64,000 nt of DNA from positions 7,254,641 through 7,318,640 of the forward strand of contig NC_043742.1 in the NCBI RefSeq assembly GCF_004337985.1. Direction: 5' to 3'. The number at the start of each line of letters is the position of its first letter. Within the stretch, counting starts at the first letter, position 1. The notes under the pieces are model-generated. The model did no database searches and was not told where the DNA came from. It was given only the letters and a program-made list of their open reading frames with translations. The stretch comes from Pyricularia pennisetigena. Taxonomy: Eukaryota > Ascomycota > Sordariomycetes > Magnaporthales > Pyriculariaceae. Below, piece by piece: positions 43,432 to 52,469 of this stretch. The translations under genes were made by a program, and so were the position numbers.

Positions 43432-45888
43432 CTATCTTTTCAGCTCAGCCATTGCCCTCTTCACAATCCCCGTAGCCTCGAGGATCACATCATCGCCCCT
43501 GCGCCATGTGTACAGCGCTACCCCTTGGCTAGAGAGACTCTCTTGTGCCCGCTCTAATCTACGGTGCCATAGCTCCACTCTCTTGTTAATTGCGTTTGTA
43601 GCCGCAGTCGTTGCACCGTTGTTTGTCGTCGTTGTCGATGCCATGGTTCCGCCGGTTGAGGTACGAGATATTCCCGGATGTGCTGGAGGAGGTAGGATTT
43701 CCCATTTCCCCTGAGAAGACATTTCTGGGTTGCTAGCAGTGCCTGGCTTTCGCTGCTGTGATCCAATTTGGCTCATAGGCGTACCGCGGCGAGAAGGTGG
43801 TGGAACGGGCTTGGGTTTGCCGTTGCCATTGCTATTGTCAGAGCCGTTGCGACTGTTCATCGTTAAACTATTTGAGGATGAAGGCGTCTTGGTCGGAGAG
43901 CCACCCGGCCTCTTAGGTAAGGGCGGTGCCGGTACTTCACTTTCAATATTTGTTGACTGGAAGGACGAGTTCTGAATTTGTGCGAGAGGATGCATAGAAT
44001 TGTCCCGAGTGAAGGAGGGTGACCCCCTGAGTGCAGCAGGCTTGGCTGGGCGAGCCGGAGGCACAGGCTTGCGGCGGGCAGCAGATTGGCCATTGTCTAG
44101 GCTAAGACCCGCGAGTTTTTGTGCTGTGGTATTAAGTTTGAGCTGCTCCGGCTCATCTGACAGGTCGATGAGATCCTCCACTGGCGCTTCAGTTTTGGTT
44201 GGCATGCTCTGTGTTCGGACGAGAGGGGCTGGCCGACTTGACGACCGTTCGCCTGCTGCTCTATCGATGGCCTTCTGCCTTAGGCCGGCCGTCGGGTCAA
44301 AGGCCGAGTCGAAGAAGGCCAGGCCTGGGGGCTCCTCGGGAGTCGTTACGTCACGGATAAAAATGGCCAAGATGCGGCCAGGATTCGCCATGGCCAAGTC
44401 AGTGTATACTTCCAAGTCCGCCTCACCGCTATCCCCTACCAAGAGAAACTTTCTTTCGGGAAAGTCCTCCATGATGCGCTCAAGAGTCCCTTTCTTGCGC
44501 TCAGCTACAGGCTCAAAGATACCCTGCAGCATACCGGCGTAGTGTTTAAGGTGCAATGACCCCGGGGGCAAGCCTGAACCATGGAAGAAGGTGGCTAGCA
44601 CAGGAAACAGCTGCCATGGGCTATTTGAGCAATAGTGAAGCTGCACCCCCATGTCATGCAGGGTGTTGTACCACTCCTTGGTACCCTCAACACTCATATC
44701 GGCCAGGTCCCGAATGAACGTATTTCGGAAAATCTCACGAGCGCCCAAAGAGATGTTAGAACGCTTGATGGTGTCATCAATGTCGCTGATGAGGCTTATG
44801 CCACGAGGCTCGATGATCTCAACAGGTTCCGTAGCCGAAAGATTTTCGTTGGCCAATACGCGAATGTCGGTTGGCACAAAGTCGAGCGCAGCACGTATGC
44901 TGAAGTGACCGGCATCATTGGTCGTCACGGTGCGAGACTGAGAGGTCTGCTCATTATAAAAGAAAATTGTGACTGCTTGTTGCACTAACGGCGTCGTCAG
45001 AAAGGGGCCCAGCCGTGCCATCAAATTGGAATTTGCAACGGCCATCTCGGCCTCAGTCAGCTCAGAGGCAGAGGTCGGGACACTAGTATTGGTACGAGCT
45101 GGGATCGTAGGGGAGCCCGGAGGAGAATTTGGTGTCCCGAAACCACTCCTGCTAATGGTATGCGCCCGGCCTGCAGTCAGACTGCTGGACTCATGGTCGT
45201 AAGCACCGCCTCGACTATAGGGCGCTTCGCTGTATCCTCCGCGGTTCGCGACTTCCTCCTCCCCCTTGCCTCTCCTTTCAATCTCCTCGGCCTCTTTGGC
45301 AATCTTTTGCTGTTCGCGCAAATCCTCATGTCCGCCACTGTCCTGCGTTATTGTGGGTGGAGGGATACCACTCATGCGTCTTGCCAACCCGATCAAAATT
45401 CTGTTTTTTCTCGTCATAGGTCCCTTGTGTGGAGAGTATATCCAGCCGCGCACATCGACATCCACGATGGCTTTTGCGTCCTCAACTTTTGCCCATTCGT
45501 TGTGCCAGTACTCTTCGTCGTTCATGGCTGCCTGGCCGTCCTGGTACTGCATCGACATTTGGTGCCTATGGTCCAGCCTATTGCCATGGTCGTCAAACTG
45601 TCGAACATGCCTCTTGGCATATGAAGGAAAGAGAACCATCTGCTCGTCACCCCTGTGCACAATCTTGACATTGGGAAATGAGCCTGGGATGGTCATCTGA
45701 GGGTCGATAGAATTGTCGACGTTGCGGAAGCGCGTGTTGTTATACTGCTCCCTCATCTCCCCTGCTGCTGCGACGCCAGCTCTGTAAACACTTCCAGCCA
45801 TGGCCGCCAGCTTCTTGCGTCGCGCCCCAGGCTCTCGTGGCGCCGGGTCGTCCCCGCCGTAACCACCCCATGTTGACTGCGATTGCAT
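43432..45888 (-). CDS. App1-like phosphatidate phosphatase (DUF2183)
   Basis: From the ATG at 45888 the single-exon frame gives 818 aa. N-terminal blocks SWGGYGG-like and RRKKLAAMAGSVYRAGVAAAGEMREQYNNTR, then VLFPSYAKRH, match fungal App1 proteins. The HAD-type catalytic motif DIDDTIKRSN is at residues 369-378 (D369 and D371), followed by LHYCSNSPWQLFP and FLLVGDSGEADLEVY. The enzyme should dephosphorylate phosphatidate to diacylglycerol, a role of yeast App1 at actin patches. The C-terminal 200 residues are Pro/Ser-rich (RRKPVPPARPAKPA and similar), a likely SH3-binding region. The frame is open for 107 more codons upstream to 46209 without an ATG (only GTG), so a 5' exon cannot be excluded. 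The end at 43432 carries a helical tail rather than low complexity. Confidence 0.87.
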   Translation of the reverse strand: MQSQSTWGGYGGDDPAPREPGARRKKLAAMAGSVYRAGVAAAGEMREQYNNTRFRNVDNSIDPQMTIPGSFPNVKIVHRGDEQMVLFPSYAKRHVRQFDDHGNRLDHRHQMSMQYQDGQAAMNDEEYWHNEWAKVEDAKAIVDVDVRGWIYSPHKGPMTRKNRILIGLARRMSGIPPPTITQDSGGHEDLREQQKIAKEAEEIERRGKGEEEVANRGGYSEAPYSRGGAYDHESSSLTAGRAHTISRSGFGTPNSPPGSPTIPARTNTSVPTSASELTEAEMAVANSNLMARLGPFLTTPLVQQAVTIFFYNEQTSQSRTVTTNDAGHFSIRAALDFVPTDIRVLANENLSATEPVEIIEPRGISLISDIDDTIKRSNISLGAREIFRNTFIRDLADMSVEGTKEWYNTLHDMGVQLHYCSNSPWQLFPVLATFFHGSGLPPGSLHLKHYAGMLQGIFEPVAERKKGTLERIMEDFPERKFLLVGDSGEADLEVYTDLAMANPGRILAIFIRDVTTPEEPPGLAFFDSAFDPTAGLRQKAIDRAAGERSSSRPAPLVRTQSMPTKTEAPVEDLIDLSDEPEQLKLNTTAQKLAGLSLDNGQSAARRKPVPPARPAKPAALRGSPSFTRDNSMHPLAQIQNSSFQSTNIESEVPAPPLPKRPGGSPTKTPSSSNSLTMNSRNGSDNSNGNGKPKPVPPPSRRGTPMSQIGSQQRKPGTASNPEMSSQGKWEILPPPAHPGISRTSTGGTMASTTTTNNGATTAATNAINKRVELWHRRLERAQESLSSQGVALYTWRRGDDVILEATGIVKRAMAELKR

Positions 45889-46931
45889 CTTGTCTCTGTA
45901 CTTTTCTTCTATAGTTGCGTCCCTCCCCGGCTTCAAGTGGCGCCGGGCGAGGGCCGTTGACCGTGGGAGCGCACGATGCCACTCCTGTGCCCTAGGCAGC
46001 CGCTCAACGGTCCGTGTCCCTTCTCGACGCTCCTTATCTCGCCCGACGAGAAAACCCCAAATGCGCGATTGTAGTCTATGTTTATAAAATGGAATGGTGT
46101 CGAGTCGGAAGGTTAGAAGCTTTTGGCGGTATATCTGGCGAAGCGTCAAAGGCGATTGATAACGTGTGGTACTCGATCGGTAGTGGCTGGGTCGAAGAGA
46201 AGATGCCACGAAGCGAAGGAACTTGGGCAGAGCCAGGGCTGCCTTGGAATTGACGTAGGTAGGCTTGGTAGGTTGGCGCGATGCGGGTCGGATCGCAAAT
46301 GGATGCGGTCACGTCTTGCAACCTTCAGGTGGTTTCATCAGATGCAAGAAATTCAAGAACTTTTGAAAGCTCGGAAGACTAGAAGAGTAGGTAGTGCGAT
46401 ACCAAGGCAGCCCTCGAGGTTGATCACAAGTGCGATGGGAGATGTTGGTAGCAAGCCCAAAAAGCGTGGAACTGGCCATCGATGAAGTCAAGGCGGCACT
46501 TTAGTGGATAGCTCCTGCCCATGTGGTGCTGTCGTCGGCGGTGGACACAGGCTCGCTTTAGTTACGTCACGATCCAGTGCTAACCCCAACCCGAGCAGTT
46601 CGGCTACCGTATCTTACATTGGAATCTATCTAGGTCTAGCAGTAGTCTAGGAGCCAACTAATGCCCAACTGTATTTATAAATTGTGAAGTGATCAATCCA
46701 TTGTTCACTTGTATTTTGTCTTTTCTCGGCCCAAAGTATTATAACTAATAACTAGCCCTGAATACAACATGATCCTGACTAGAAATGTACAAAGTGCAGG
46801 CTTCAATGTGTAGGTGTGCTCAACTGATATTCAGGAGTGACGCTAGCCATCGGTATTACGAACACCAAGGGACCACTGCAGCCTCGGGACCGCAGTATCA
46901 CGATGGTTTACCGTGCACTTTTGCTGTTCTA
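45889..46931. other. Region upstream of the App1-like gene
   Basis: The frame of the App1-like gene stays open to 46209 with basic, Arg-rich translation but no ATG. Beyond it I see no gene up to the GH16 gene's last exon. It is probably the App1-like promoter and leader, perhaps with an unseen first exon. Confidence 0.5.
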
Positions 46932-47851
46932 TCATGGGTTGTAGGAAAGAACCTCGAGGTTTCGTATGGCGTATTCCGTATCTAGAAAAGGCATTTAATG
47001 TCAATTACTGGTCACAAACACAGTGCCGCTAAATATGAGATACAAAAGAGGAACGCACCTGACTCAGGTCCCGGGGAGCCCGAAGATCCCTCCATCTGTA
47101 AGTTTATAATCCTGTAATCTATGGGTCAGTATCGGTGGTGGTGGTTAACTGTAGGAGGCTTGTCAGAGTAAGGCTGAACTCACAGGAAGAGAGGTTTCCC
47201 CACGTATCCTTTTCCGACCTGAGTGGTGACCAGGCTGCCATCCATGTAGAAATTGGCGCGGACATCCTGCCCAACGTCTCTCACTTCGCACTTGATGCTA
47301 TGGAATTGGTCAGGCGTAGGGTAATCTGGGTTGAACGAAGCAACTTCGCTCGAGGTGTTGAACGTGTTGAAGCTGATTTTCCCGGATCCTTTCCATTCTG
47401 CCATGTCAATTTCAGGGGGCCAGCTGTCCACTCCTGTGAGCCAGAAGGCTGGCCAGGTGCCCTTGGTTGTTGTGGCTTTAAATTCTCCTGTGAAATCGTA
47501 GCCGCCGTTTTGCTTGACCGTAAACCGCTCTTTGGCATGGATGGCCCCGGAGAGATACTTGATAGCAATTTGTTTGCCGCCGTGAGTGGCAGGCGGCAGG
47601 TTGTTAGCACGGCGGGCAGTGATGACAAGCGTGCGGTCGCCCGCCAACCGGACCGCATTGGCACCATCCATACGCGCGGCGCCGTTGTGGTCAGTGCCCC
47701 AGGGATAGTTGTATTCCCAGTCTGCATCAAAGTTGGCTTGATTGTCGAAGCTGGTGGATGGTATCATGGTCCTTACTGCCATCACTTGTGGCATCAACAA
47801 GATTCCGACTCCCGAGGTCAGGAGCAGGAAATGGGGTACAGAATTAAACAT
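46932..47851 (-). CDS. Secreted GH16 glycosidase, beta-glucanase type
   Basis: Three exons, 47851-47184, 47111-47059 and 46981-46932, with introns of 72 and 77 bp, give 256 aa. A hydrophobic signal peptide spans about residues 1-25. The GH16 catalytic motif is PPEIDMAEWKG with E147 (nucleophile), D149 and E152 (acid/base); upstream FTGEFKATTTKGTWPAFWLTG is the family strand before it. The splices restore the C-terminus PLFL-IINLQMEGSSGSPGPES-DTEYAIRNLEVLSYNP, as expected for small fungal GH16 enzymes. It should cleave beta-1,3 or mixed-linked glucans outside the cell; the exact linkage is not decided by the sequence. A TATA box (CTATATAAGA, minus, 47941-47950) lies about 95 bp upstream of the start. 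Confidence 0.88.
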
Positions 47852-47940
47852 CTTGATGTAAGTGTGGTTGATAGTTGTGCTCCTGAAAGGGACGATGATG
47901 GCACGTAGAATTCACTTTCCTTTGGTGGCGCATGGTGGAA

Positions 47941-47950
47941 TCTTATATAG
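47941..47950 (-). promoter_or_regulatory. TATA box of the GH16 gene
   Basis: CTATATAAGA on the minus strand, about 90 bp upstream of the GH16 start codon. Position and sequence fit a core promoter TATA element, which is not common upstream of genes in this window. Confidence 0.5.
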
Positions 47951-48409
47951 TCCGAACAATAGCACGAAATGGCCCATTTGCCCGATATCGATTATATCTC
48001 CATCGACTTGAGCGGGATGGTATTGTTTCAGCAACAATATGTAACGGTTAAATATAGGTAGTGTATCTCGTGTTTGCTTCCAGGTAGCATTAGCCGATGC
48101 GTTTCCGCGAATCTTGAGTCGAGCATTTCATCAAGAGAGTTGGTTGGGATGCCGCCCGAAGCAAAATGTATTTTGGTCCCTTGCTGCGAGATACGTGAAA
48201 ACGGGACACAAGTAACAATGCGTTCCATGAGCTTGACATGTCACCGCCTCAATTGTTTCAAATTGGGCAAGCACAGACCTAGATAGATATCTTGTCTCAG
48301 GTAAGAAGGGTATCAGCTGTCGTTCAAAGTTAGTTATTTATGGCACAAAACAAAAATCGCATCCTTAATGCGGTCACGTGGATCCCCGAGAACTTCCATG
48401 GTTTTTTGG

Positions 48410-48435
48410 AAAAAAAAAAAAAAAAAAAAAAAAAA
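48410..48435. repeat. A26 homopolymer run
   Basis: An uninterrupted run of 26 A on the plus strand, that is T26 in the direction of tRNA-Met copy 1 transcription, 75 nt beyond its 3' end. It could act as a distant Pol III terminator. Confidence 0.8.
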
Positions 48436-48510
48436 CCGACAAAATTGCACAAGTGCATCATCTTCTGGGTTCGAAGATAGGTGCACATGGATATGGATGT
48501 GCTCATCTTT

Positions 48511-48581
48511 AGCAACTGAAAGTATCGATCCTTCTGCCTCCGGGTTATGAGCCCGGCGCGCTGCCATTGCGCCAAGTTGCT
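48511..48581 (-). tRNA. tRNA-Met(CAT), initiator type, copy 1
   Basis: The minus strand folds as a full 71-nt cloverleaf without intron: acceptor AGCAACT/AGTTGCT, D arm GCGC...GCGC, anticodon stem CCGGG/CCCGG around CTCATAA, variable loop AGGCA, T arm GAAGG/CTTTC with one G-T pair. The A1-U72 pair, three consecutive G-C pairs below the anticodon and a T loop beginning with A (ATCGATA) are features of eukaryotic initiator tRNA. Directly downstream there is no T-run; the next one is the long T tract about 75 nt away. It may therefore be poorly terminated. Confidence 0.88.
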
Positions 48582-48682
48582 TCTTTGATTCGAGGCTTGT
48601 TGAAATCCCCATGAGAACAAACCATATAAGAAACACATACATTGTGGAGTGTTTTTTTGTCAGAAAAAAAGACCAAAAAGCT

Positions 48683-48753
48683 AGCAACTGAAAGTATCGA
48701 TCCTTCTACCTCCGGGTTATGAGCCCGGCGCGCTGCCATTGCGCCAAGTTGCT
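48683..48753 (-). tRNA. tRNA-Met(CAT), initiator type, copy 2
   Basis: Identical to copy 1 except for one base in the variable loop (AGGTA instead of AGGCA). The same cloverleaf, A1-U72 pair and T loop ATCGATA are present. A TTTTT run begins three bases after the acceptor stem (minus strand, about 48676-48680), an ordinary Pol III terminator. The flanks of the two copies are unrelated, so the duplication covers little more than the gene itself. Confidence 0.9.
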
Positions 48754-49881
48754 GAGTTTTTTATGTCGAGTGTCTTGACATGGATTTGTGGATTGCTATG
48801 AGGGCTGCGACTCAGTTGTGGATTCCGGGCCACATGGTGTCACTGGAGGCTCTGCCGCCAGCCGGGTTCCCGTGACTTGTGAACTTCATTGCGGCATCAG
48901 CGGCCGTCAAAGGCGCGAGCGAGACAGCACGGTGAAGTAAGCGGTTGGATCATACTGATATCTCCTCGGCACTAGCTCACAGCAGAGGAGTTTTAAACCC
49001 TCAAACAATATTGACATTCTTGGCCCGGTTCGCGCTGTCGTGTCTCTGGCTGACCTTACTACAGAGTATGGCCCATGCCGCTACGCCGGAAAAGATAATA
49101 ACGGATTGCTATACTAGACTAGAGGTACAGCCGGCAGTCGATAACAAAGTGTCCGCATTGCTGAGGTGGCCGGGCTAGAGGCGTGTTCATCGGCTACACA
49201 ACGAAGAGAATATCACGACATGTAAGACAAGATCCATTATCTGCCACAGACTTTATATCCTCAAAAGTCTGGTCCAAGGTATAAACGAAAGCATCAACGC
49301 GGCATGAAGTCTAAAGCCGACCATATCGTCAAACCCTTCTCTCAAATGCACAGCCTACATTGTATTGTGAGCACATGACAGACAGTCAGTCTACTGTAAG
49401 TCTAGAGGCGAGAAAGAAGCAAGAGAAAAAGGGAAACCACCCCCCCCCCCCCCCCCCCCCCCCCACTCCACTTTCATCTTTGTCCAACAGGATGATCGCC
49501 GATTCCGGAATCCCAACAAACGTCAAATCAGGAACGGACATGCAGCTTATGGAGGGAGTTACATTACGATTTGGTAAGGCAATAGCAAACAGATGGCTGC
49601 CAGCATTTGCTTGCATGAATAATGTGAGACCGTTGCATACACCGAACATACACGACAGGGATCCGCCAGGGAATTCATATTCGCCAATGGGGCATCATGG
49701 TCTAGTATCTTCCCCTGCTCACAATGGAGCGTCAGGGGTGGTTATTATGTGCTCCATGAAGCACTGCTTGGCTCAGGCCATGGTCTTAGGTTCAAGCAAA
49801 CTTTTGTCGTCAACTCTGTTTTAGTTTGCGTGAAGCACAAGATCGTATTTCAGGGCGTCTCTTCCCACGCCTCTCATACTC
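48754..49881. other. Intergenic region with C25 run
   Basis: About 1.1 kb between tRNA-Met copy 2 and the P450 gene. It holds an uninterrupted C25 run at 49440-49464. Short frames have no motif. Confidence 0.6.
49440..49464. repeat. C25 homopolymer run
   Basis: An uninterrupted run of 25 C, rare in a genome; intergenic between tRNA-Met copy 2 and the P450 gene. Confidence 0.85.
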
Positions 49882-51090
49882 ATGTTTGTGCCGCACAAAG
49901 ACATCCACTCTACCTTTGAGCAATGCTCAGCCCTCCTTAGACTTGCCTACCTTTACCTTATTGCTACTCTCGTTTCAGTCCAAGCGATATCACCTGCTGT
50001 TGTTGAGTTTGCCATGGAGTCAGTCAACGGCAGTTTGGGAAACCTTTCGACCATCATCATCGGGAATATCTTTCCCATGGTCCAGAATGCCTGCAAGTTC
50101 GATTGGCATGAGCAGGGACTGTACATCTTGTCGTGGCTTCAGCAGCTGAAAATGTCCCTCCCCTCATCGCTGCATCAGCTGAGGACATCCTCTCAGCTGT
50201 CCCTCTTGCTGAGTCCTTACGCCGCCCTCCTGGGCACCACCCTCTTGGTCTGGTATGTCGGAACCAGCGTAGCTGCGTGGATTCGACTACGTCATTTCCC
50301 GGCCGCCTCTTGGCTGGCAAACTTCTCGTACCTCTGGCTGGCCAAGACGACATACAGCGGCAGGCAGTATTGGGTGCACCGGGACCTGAACCGCAAGCAC
50401 AAGAGCCCTCTCGTGCGCATCGGGCCCAACGAGCTCATCACCGACGACCCTGACATCATCCGGCGCGTCAGCGCGGCGCGGAGCGGCTACGTGCGCGACA
50501 CTTGGTACATCACTGGCCGCTTCAACCCCTACCACGACAACATGTTCACGGTGCTGGAGCCCAAGGCGCACAAGCAGTTCAAGTCGCGCACCATGCACGC
50601 CTACAGCGGCCGCGAGCTGCCCGACTTTGAGGCCGGCATCGACGAGCAGGTCCAGATGCTCGTGGACACGCTGCAGCGCAAATACGCCGCCCCTGCCAAG
50701 CCGACCGCCAAGGGTCGTCAAGGTGCCCTGCTCGATCTCGGGCCGATCTCGTGCTACTTCACCATGGACGTCATCACGCGGCTGGGATTCGGGCAGGAGT
50801 TTGGCTACCTGCAGTCCGAAACGGACCTGTACAACTTCCTTGGGGGCGTAAAGGATCTGTGGCCCCGCATGTCCACGTCGGCAGACGTACCTTGGATCCG
50901 CAAGGTCCTGTTCTCCAAGTTCTTTCTGAAAATTATCGGCCCCGGGCCAAAGGACAAGAACGGCTTTGGCGCCTTGATGGCGTGAGTAGGATATTGTTGC
51001 CCTTTGCACTTGCATGTTACCCGGCCCACACCCTCTGTATTGTGTAACTAACGGTCAGCGATGCGCAGGGTGGCTGAACACCACGTTGGN
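49882..51090 (+). CDS. Cytochrome P450, N-terminal part only
   Basis: Exon 1 (49882-50981) and the first 22 bases of exon 2 (51069-51090) are joined by an 87-bp intron (GTGAGT...CAG) that restores GFGALMA-VAEHHVG. The protein has a hydrophobic anchor (about residues 105-130), then the P450 N-terminal pattern: SPLVRIGPNELITDDPDIIRRVSA, FTVLEPKAHKQFKSRTMHAYSGREL and DLGPISCYFTMDVITRLGFGQEFGYLQ. The I-helix, ExxR and heme-Cys motif are all missing, because the sequence passes an ambiguous base at 51090 and runs straight into another gene. The true start may be a later ATG (50014 or 50152). As it stands it cannot make a functional P450. The reaction is unknown. Confidence 0.78.
51090..51090. other. 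Ambiguous base N at a gene-gene junction
   Basis: The single undetermined base of the window. To its left the P450 is cut before its heme region; to its right, within 90 bp, begins an ERJ5 gene without its signal-peptide exon. Both losses meet here. This suggests a collapsed gap or a misjoin rather than one uncertain base call. Confidence 0.7.
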
Positions 51091-51180
51091 CAGCGCATCC
51101 GCCTTTCTGCGCAGCAAAACCTACTCCTCGTCATTTGTGTTCTGTGACTAACAACTTTTTTTTCACACTTCAAACAACAG

Positions 51181-52469
51181 ATCGTGAAATTTTCCGCGTC
51201 CGCGACGAGCTCATCGCTGGCGAGGGCAAGGATGTCAACTTCTACGACTACGTCGGCGTGGCTCCATCCGCATCTGTTGACGAGATCGGCAAAGCCTACC
51301 GCAAAAAGTCACGTCTTTTGCACCCGGACAAGGTCAAGCAACAGCTCACCGCCGAGCGCACGCGCCAGGCGAAGGAAGACAAGTCCAAGAAGCCCAAGCC
51401 TCCGACCCAAGCCGAGGTTCGCGCAGCGGTGAAGAAGGCCTCGGATCGCCAGGCCCGCCTCTCAATCGTGGCCAATATTCTCAAGAGCCCGTCTCGCGAC
51501 CGTTACGATCATTTTCTCAGCAATGGCTTCCCGACTTGGAAGGGCACCAACTACTACTATAATCGCTACCGGCCCGGCCTGGGCACAGCCATGTTCGGCG
51601 TGTTCCTCTTCGGCGGCGGACTTGCGCACTATTTGGCGCTTTACATGAGCTGGAAGCGCCAGCGTGACTTTGTCGGCCGCTACATCAAGTTTGCTCGTCA
51701 GACGGCCTGGGGCGACAACCTGAACATTCCCGGTGTCGAGACCCGCGCCCGCACGCCCCCGCCCCCGGTCGCTGCTGACGACGACGAGGGAGCTGGCCCC
51801 GCCATGGCTATGAACCGCAAGCAGCGCCGCATGCAAGAGCGCGAGACCCGCCGCGAGGCGTCCAAGGGTGCCGTCTCTAGAACAGCTCGTCGTGCTCGCG
51901 GCAGTGCTGCCGCCAGCGGGAGCGCTACGCCAACGCCGCAGGGCTCGGGCCCGACGGGCGCAAAGAAGCGTGTCGTCGCCGAAAATGGCAAAGTCCTCGT
52001 CGTCGATTCGCTCGGCGATGTATATCTCGAGGAGGAAAACGAGGATGGACATGTGGTTGAATACCTGCTTGACGTAAGTGTGCATCGCTGATATTTGTAT
52101 GTGCTGTCAAGCGCCGAGACCGCGCTGCTAATATCGCCCACGGAATAGCCGAATGAAATCCCCCAGCCCACTATCCGCGATACTGCTCTTGTACGACTTC
52201 CCATGTGGGCTTACAGCCGGACGATTGGTCGTGTACTTGGTGGCAAGAACTCTGTCGATGAGGCTACATATGACGAAGACGCCGAGACGAACCCGCTGAT
52301 GGACGACAACGAAGACTCTGCCTCGGAGCCTGGAAAGCGCACTCCCAGCACAGATTCAGCCGAGGACTTTGAGTTAGTAGAAAAGTCTGTTGACTCTTTG
52401 GGCCAGGCTAAGTCAAGCGGCAAGTCGAGTGGTAACAAGCCCGGCAAACGCAAGAACAAGAAGAGGTAG
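51181..52469 (+). CDS. ERJ5: ERJ5-like ER J-domain protein, first exon missing
   Basis: Exons 51181-52073 and 52149-52469 (75-bp intron GTAAGT...TAG) code for at least 404 aa. The first visible exon starts in phase after an acceptor (ACTAAC branch point, CAACAG) and reads REIFRVRDELIAGEGKDVNFYDYVGV, the J domain of ERJ5, with HPD in LLHPDKVKQQ. A transmembrane segment follows (TAMFGVFLFGGGLAHYLALY), then basic, disordered Ala/Arg/Thr-rich sequence, and an acidic then Lys-rich tail after the splice. ERJ5 is an ER membrane Hsp40 that works with Kar2/BiP. The expected first exon with the signal peptide is not found between the N at 51090 and 51180, so the gene is 5'-incomplete here. Confidence 0.84.

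Noticed and set aside
48410..48581. tRNA-Met copy 1 with the homopolymer as a SINE
   Set aside because: The homopolymer is T in the tRNA's direction, not an A-tail, and the tRNA folds intact, so a terminator or chance neighbour is more likely.
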